A DNA stretch of 7,240 nucleotides, from contig JAIVGT010000038.1 in NCBI GenBank assembly GCA_020201485.1, positions 1 through 7,240 of the forward strand, written 5' to 3'. The DNA comes from Halobacteriales archaeon (lineage in GTDB: Archaea; Thermoplasmatota; SW-10-69-26; JACQPN01; JAIVGT01). This document shows positions 5,130 through 7,240 of this stretch, one piece after another (position 1 is the first letter of the stretch; every line of letters starts with the position of its first letter). The notes under the pieces are model-generated. The model saw only the letters and a list, made by a program, of their open reading frames with translations. It did not search any database and was not told the origin of the DNA. The position numbers and the translations under genes are program-made.

Positions 5130-5603
5130 GTGGTGCTCCGCGTGCGTGCCGCAACCCTGGCGGACCTCGACGCCCTGATGGAGCTGGAGCGCGCATGCTT
5201 CTCGCCGCGCCAGGCCTTCTCGCGGCGCGAATATCGCGGTGCCCTCGCAGGCGCCGGGAACGTCAACCTCGTGGCCGAGGAAGACGGCGCCTTGTGTGCC
5301 TTCATCGGGGTCCTCCTGGATGGTCGCACGCGTGTCGGCAATGTCTTCACGCTCAACGTGCACCCCTCCGCGCGCCGCCGCGGGCACGGCGCGCACCTTC
5401 TCCGTGAGGCCGAGCGCCGCTTGGTCGCCGCCGGCGCCGAGCTTTGCGCGCTCGAGGTGAACGTGGACAACGAGGCAGCCATCCGCCTCTACGAAGAGTG
5501 CGGCTACGAACGAGTCGCGCGCCTCCCCGATTACTACGCCTCGGGCTACGCAAGCCTGGACGCGTGGCGCTATGCAAGGGCGCTCCGTCGCGACCCCGCG
5601 TAG
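5130..5603 (+). CDS. GNAT N-acetyltransferase, RimI/ArdA-like N-terminal acetyltransferase
   Basis: This 157-aa protein has a GNAT fold and would transfer an acetyl group from acetyl-CoA to an amine; the closest match is the RimI group, which in archaea acetylates protein N-termini. Seen: an N-terminal VRAATLADLDALMELERACF (5-24), the usual first helix; strand NVFTLNVHPSARRRGHGAHLL (71-91), carrying the acetyl-CoA pyrophosphate loop R82-x-x-G85-x-G87; then ALEVNVDNEAAIRLYEECGY (107-126), the RimI N..A..LY...GY signature; and LPDYY (132-136), typical of RimI. Length is normal. The GTG at 5130 is followed by another GTG; either may be used. No strong Shine-Dalgarno or TATA element is visible. 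Divergent from tyrS. The exact substrate cannot be told from sequence. Confidence 0.88.
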   Translation: MVLRVRAATLADLDALMELERACFSPRQAFSRREYRGALAGAGNVNLVAEEDGALCAFIGVLLDGRTRVGNVFTLNVHPSARRRGHGAHLLREAERRLVAAGAELCALEVNVDNEAAIRLYEECGYERVARLPDYYASGYASLDAWRYARALRRDPA

Positions 5604-5685
5604 ATCCGACGCTTTCCGCAGCTCGCGCCTTCCTCATGGGGGCATTCCCTCACCGCTTCCTCGTCACGAGGGCCACGCGGGCTTC

Positions 5686-5712
5686 GGGGTCCACAGGGGC
5701 GGAAAGGACCCC
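5686..5712. other. Inverted repeat, 7-bp stem with 13-nt loop
   Basis: GGGGTCC (5686-5692) pairs with GGACCCC (5706-5712) around a 13-nt loop, about 80 nt after the acetyltransferase stop. It is strong enough to fold in RNA and may mark the transcript's 3' end, but no T-run follows. The rest of the 171-nt gap (5604-5774) also holds a short palindrome, CCTCGT-C-ACGAGG (5659-5671); I see no gene in it. Confidence 0.3.
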
Positions 5713-5756
5713 CACGCAGGAAACGGGGCCTCCCCCCAGCGCGAGGTCTATCCGTC

Positions 5757-5766
5757 AAGGGGTGAT
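5757..5766 (+). promoter_or_regulatory. Shine-Dalgarno of the DUF5655 gene
   Basis: AAGGGGTGAT differs by one base from the AGGAGGTGAT-type complement of the 16S rRNA 3' end and sits 8 nt before ATG 5775. It fixes the start codon and shows that this genome uses leadered initiation for some genes. Confidence 0.65.
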
Positions 5767-5774
5767 GCCGGCGC

Positions 5775-6185
5775 ATGGCCTGGACGTGCCCCGCCTGCCA
5801 GCGTTCCTTCGCGCACGAGGGGCAGAGCCACAGTTGCCGCAAGGGCCCGACGCTCGACCAGCACTTCGGTGGCAAGCCGCCACAGTTGCGCAAGGCCTTC
5901 GACCGCATCGTGCAGGAGCTGGAGGACAGCGGCGAGGTGCGCGTGGACCCGGTCGCGGCGAACATCCACCTCGTCGCCGGCTCCGCGTTCGCCAGCGCTG
6001 CGCCGCGCAAGTCCGGGCTGCGCGTCGAGTTCCTCCTCGACCACGAGGTGAGGAGCAAGCGCATCGTCAGGCTGGAAAAGCTGAGCGCGACGCGCTTGGC
6101 GCACCACGTCGACGTCGCCGGCCCCGAGGACGTGGACCACGAATTGCTGCGCTGGCTGCGCGCCGCGCAACGGCTCCGCGCCTAG
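5775..6185 (+). CDS. DUF5655 domain protein with N-terminal Cys-x2-Cys...His-x-Cys site
   Basis: This is a 136-aa protein. The N-terminus reads MAWTCPACQRSFAHEGQSHSC, with Cys5, Cys8, His19 and Cys21 suited to one zinc. It is followed by GPTLDQHFGGKPPQLRKAFDRIV, the usual opening of the DUF5655 family, in which a Cys-rich start and 'QSHSC' are followed by a helix pair and a small beta sheet (VRVDPVAANIHLV, LRVEFLLDHEV, THRLAHHVDV-like strand near residues 105-115). The family occurs in bacteria and archaea and has no established biochemical role that I know of. The start is fixed by a good Shine-Dalgarno 8 nt upstream. The TAG stop shares CTAG with the stop of the convergent transporter gene. 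Confidence 0.82.
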   Translation: MAWTCPACQRSFAHEGQSHSCRKGPTLDQHFGGKPPQLRKAFDRIVQELEDSGEVRVDPVAANIHLVAGSAFASAAPRKSGLRVEFLLDHEVRSKRIVRLEKLSATRLAHHVDVAGPEDVDHELLRWLRAAQRLRA

Positions 6186-7039
6186 GCAGGCCGCGGCCGC
6201 CACGCCACGAGCGCCATGCCGAGGAGGACGAGCGCCCCCGCCGCGAGCAGCCGCTCCGAGAACGCCTCGCCGAGGAGGAGCACGCCCATCGCTGCCGTGA
6301 GCACCGGGATGGCGAGCTGGTACGTGCCGCCGGCCCCGGGCGCAATGCGCGCCAGGGCCCAGTACCAGACCGCGTAGCTGAGCGCCGTTGTTACCGCTCC
6401 CATGAACAGGGCGATGCCGAGGCCGGTCCACGTCCAAGGCGCACGCGCGAGGCCGAGCGCGCCGAGGAACGCGGCCATGGCGATGCCGAGCGCGGCGAAG
6501 TTTTGCGCCGTGAAGCCGAGCGGGTCCGCGCTGCGCCGGGCGAAGAGCGAGTACGCGCCCCAGGCGATGCCGGTCCCGGCGAGGAGCGCGACCCCGGGCA
6601 GCGTCGCGCCCTCCACGCGCCCGAGCGCGAGCACGCCGACCCCGGCGAGCGCGACCACGCTCCCGAGCAGGGCGACCGGCCGCGGGGGCGCGAGCCGCCA
6701 GCCGCCGAGCGTCATCGTCGCCAGGACGCAGGCGTAGAACACGAACGTGCCCGCAGCCGCGCCGATGTGCTGGTAGCCGTACGAGATGAGCACGGCGTAC
6801 GCGCCGAGGGCCATGGCGGGGAGGATGTTCGCGCGCCCCGGCTGCGCATCGCGCGGGCGGCGCAATGCGGCGAGGAGCAGCAGCAAGGAGCCCGCGCCGG
6901 CCAGGAAGCGCGCGGCGGTCGCCAGGCCGGGGTCGAGCAGGCCCTGGCCCACGATGTAGCGCGTCATGATGCTGTTGAGGGCGAAGGAGAAGAGGACGAA
7001 GCCGAGGGCCGGGGCCAGGGTCCCGCGCGCGCGTCCCAC
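6182..7039 (-). CDS. EamA/DMT-family membrane transporter
   Basis: This 285-aa, very hydrophobic protein has about ten membrane helices arranged as two EamA repeats (roughly residues 8-138 and 148-280). The second repeat shows the family pattern: YAVWYWALARIAPG, then a helix with a conserved Pro in LAIPVLTAAMG, then LLLGEAFS and a final helix GALVLLGMALVAW ending in a short basic tail. DMT exporters move amino acids, nucleotides or other small metabolites across the cytoplasmic membrane; the substrate cannot be predicted. The start is GTG 7037-7039, just before the first helix, with a few basic residues on the predicted cytoplasmic side. No Shine-Dalgarno or TATA element is evident. It lies 37 nt downstream of the partial gene on the same strand, so they could be cotranscribed. 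Confidence 0.9.
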   Translation of the reverse strand: MGRARGTLAPALGFVLFSFALNSIMTRYIVGQGLLDPGLATAARFLAGAGSLLLLLAALRRPRDAQPGRANILPAMALGAYAVLISYGYQHIGAAAGTFVFYACVLATMTLGGWRLAPPRPVALLGSVVALAGVGVLALGRVEGATLPGVALLAGTGIAWGAYSLFARRSADPLGFTAQNFAALGIAMAAFLGALGLARAPWTWTGLGIALFMGAVTTALSYAVWYWALARIAPGAGGTYQLAIPVLTAAMGVLLLGEAFSERLLAAGALVLLGMALVAWRPRPA

Positions 7040-7060
7040 GGACGCGGAACGCGCGGCGCG

Positions 7061-7074
7061 GCCAAGAGCTTGGC
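7061..7074. other. Short palindrome between two minus-strand genes
   Basis: GCCAAG and CTTGGC are separated by only two bases, giving a 14-bp near-palindrome 21 bp before the transporter GTG. The loop is too short for an RNA hairpin, so a protein-binding site is more likely if it is functional at all. Confidence 0.25.
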
Positions 7075-7076
7075 GC

Positions 7077-7238
7077 TCAGGCGGGCAGCGGGGGCAGCTC
7101 CGGCAGAGGCGGGAGGGGCAGGGGCGGCGTGCCGAGGCTCGCTGTGACGCTCACGCTGCCGTCGCACACCGACGCGTCGACCTGGCCGGCGGGGTTCGGC
7201 ACGCTGACCGGGTCCGGGCAGACCGAGGGCAGGTCCGG
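7077..7238 (-). CDS. C-terminal end of a probable exported protein with Pro-rich tail (5' end outside window)
   Basis: The minus-strand frame is open from the right edge to TGA at 7077-7079 and gives 53 residues. The first part (CPDPVSVPNPAGQVDASVCD, then GSVSVTASLG) has two cysteines and a Val/Ser/Thr alternation like an extracellular beta domain. The last 16 residues are a repeat-like Pro/Leu tail (TPPLPLPPLPELPPLPA). The other minus-strand frames here are Arg/Ala-rich shadows or are interrupted. No family can be assigned from this fragment. Its protein-like composition and the stop shortly before the next gene support it, but only modestly. Confidence 0.5.
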   Translation of the reverse strand, partial: PDLPSVCPDPVSVPNPAGQVDASVCDGSVSVTASLGTPPLPLPPLPELPPLPA

Positions 7239-7240
7239 CA

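Noticed and set aside
3649..5178. 509-codon open frame on the plus strand
   Set aside because: It is the antisense of tyrS and the 67-aa gene; rich in Leu/Val/His/Arg without any motif.
5026..5196. 57-residue N-terminal extension of tyrS
   Set aside because: It would include the TATA element and overlap the divergent acetyltransferase gene; the conserved protein begins after GTG 5025.
5444..7147. 567-codon open frame on the plus strand
   Set aside because: It runs across the acetyltransferase end, the DUF5655 gene and the antisense of the transporter; the product is Arg/Ala/Gly-rich low-complexity sequence, typical of shadow frames in GC-rich DNA.

Overview
This 7.2 kb window is GC-rich throughout and reads as a piece of an archaeal chromosome, most likely from a high-GC, non-halophilic lineage; Thermoplasmatota is my best guess, not a demonstration. 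The archaeal evidence is an archaeal/eukaryotic-type tyrosyl-tRNA synthetase, a DUF99 protein (a family found almost entirely in Archaea), a TATA element at the leaderless-promoter distance from the tyrS GTG, many GTG starts, and a lipoprotein rich in N-glycosylation sequons. The proteins are not globally acidic, which argues against Halobacteria. Initiation looks mixed: tyrS appears leaderless, while the DUF5655 gene and the small secreted-protein gene have Shine-Dalgarno-like sequences.

Left part (1-1068): the 3' end of a probable secreted beta-rich protein (+) converges, 3 nt apart, on a DUF99 gene (-). Immediately upstream of DUF99 is a second, 26-codon copy of its N-terminus that ends in a stop, a truncated duplicate. 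Middle-left (1132-1887): a type II VapBC-like toxin-antitoxin module. It has an AT-rich control region with three GTATTAC/GTAATAC sites, a 97-aa AbrB/SpoVT-fold antitoxin, and a complete PIN domain whose expected GTG start, overlapping the antitoxin stop, is one nucleotide out of frame.

Centre (1991-3866): a 396-aa lipoprotein with 8 sequons and 10 cysteines besides the lipid-anchor Cys, then three small minus-strand ORFs: a 71-aa secreted peptide, a 63-aa Cys/His protein and a 67-aa acidic protein. These lie downstream of tyrS. Centre-right (3949-5603): tyrS (-), a plant/protist-like HIAQG/KMSKS type, is divergent from a RimI-like N-acetyltransferase (+) across a 104-bp region.

Right part (5775-7240): a DUF5655 protein (+) with a CxxC...HxC N-terminus and an EamA/DMT transporter (-) share a CTAG at their stop codons. 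At the edge is the proline-rich C-terminus of another exported-looking protein (-). No rRNA, tRNA, CRISPR array or insertion sequence was recognised. The parts most worth a second look are the toxin-antitoxin module (operators and frame defect), the DUF99 duplicate and the small-protein cluster.
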